A DNA stretch of 64,000 nucleotides from CAWIDU01 sp963835055. Lineage in GTDB: Bacteria > Patescibacteriota > Saccharimonadia > Saccharimonadales > UBA4665. The DNA lies in the NCBI GenBank assembly GCA_963835055.1, contig CAWIDU010000001.1, positions 682,001-746,000 of the forward strand, read 5' to 3'. Below are positions 63,888-64,000 of this stretch, in pieces. The notes beneath the pieces are model-generated. The model saw only the letters and a list, made by a program, of their open reading frames with translations. It was not told the origin of the DNA and did not search any database. Both the position numbers and the translations under genes were made by a program. Positions within the stretch are counted from its first letter, which is position 1, and every line of letters starts with the position of its first letter.

Positions 63888-64000
63888 AGGTCAGCTCGTT
63901 GTTTTTGCTAGCTACCTGAATAATATCACCTTTGGCGTATTTGTCGTCGAGCAATTCCAGGGCCATATGGTCTTCTATGGTGTCCTGGATCAGCCGGCGT
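63868..64000 (-). CDS. C-terminus of a Clp-family AAA+ ATPase (ClpB/ClpC type), partial
   Basis: 44 codons at the right edge: RRLIQDTIEDHMALELLDDK then YAKGDIIQV, a match to the end of the second AAA+ small domain of ClpB/ClpC proteins. The rest lies beyond the window. It may partner ClpP (48766-49365) or act as a disaggregase; the visible part cannot tell. Confidence 0.75.
   Translation of the reverse strand, partial: RRLIQDTIEDHMALELLDDKYAKGDIIQVASKNNELTYATATE

Overview
The window reads as a core chromosomal segment of a Patescibacteria/CPR bacterium, most likely a Saccharibacteria (TM7) relative. This is an inference. It rests on a ribosomal superoperon with no rpmD (uL30) between rpsE and rplO, cysteine-free bL33 and bL36, a zinc-free uS14, no adk or map between secY and infA, no rplJ-rplL before rpoB, long Ala/Lys/Glu-rich tails on many ribosomal proteins, and tightly packed genes using the standard code (TGA is a stop). 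Almost everything lies on the minus strand.

Layout, low to high coordinate. 0-4 kb: nucleotide metabolism (dcd, two tmk-like genes) and an MprF-type membrane aminoacyltransferase. 4-7 kb: secE-nusG-rplK-rplA cluster. 7-17.8 kb: glycosyltransferase, orphan histidine kinase, YgjP-like protease, four tRNAs, rpmG, a TPR protein, holB-like gene, pseudouridine synthase, trpS with an RNA leader, a lipoprotein and a hydrolase. 17.8-22 kb: alpha operon (infA, rpmJ, rpsM, rpsK, rpsD, rpoA, rplQ, rplM, rpsI). 22-34.3 kb: S10/spc operons. 35-40 kb: str operon (rpsL, rpsG, fusA, tuf). 40-47.7 kb: rpoC and rpoB. 48-58 kb: GNAT protein, clpP, tig, hisS, tRNA-Leu, rsmD, recG, tyrS. 58-64 kb: class A PBP, radA, a membrane metalloprotease and the C-terminus of a Clp ATPase.

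The main oddity is that the otherwise canonical ribosomal operons are interrupted at about ten junctions by small genes (56-187 aa) that I cannot assign. Several are joined to both neighbours by overlapping stop/start codons and look more A/T-rich than the ribosomal genes. Other signals worth attention: a near-perfect CIRCE operator over the clpP promoter, many promoters whose -10 box lies 6-9 nt before the start codon (predicted leaderless mRNAs), a structured leader/ncRNA ahead of trpS, and a terminator-like hairpin in the secE leader.

Data caution: rplQ, rpoA, rpsD, rpsM, rpsL, fusA, rpoC, rpoB, the PBP gene, radA and the metalloprotease carry single-base frameshifts, mostly extra bases, grouped in four zones (about 19.0-21.5, 38.0-39.9, 41.7-47.3 and 61.3-63.6 kb). 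I treat these as probable assembly or read errors in intact genes, and give the gene extents across the shifts.
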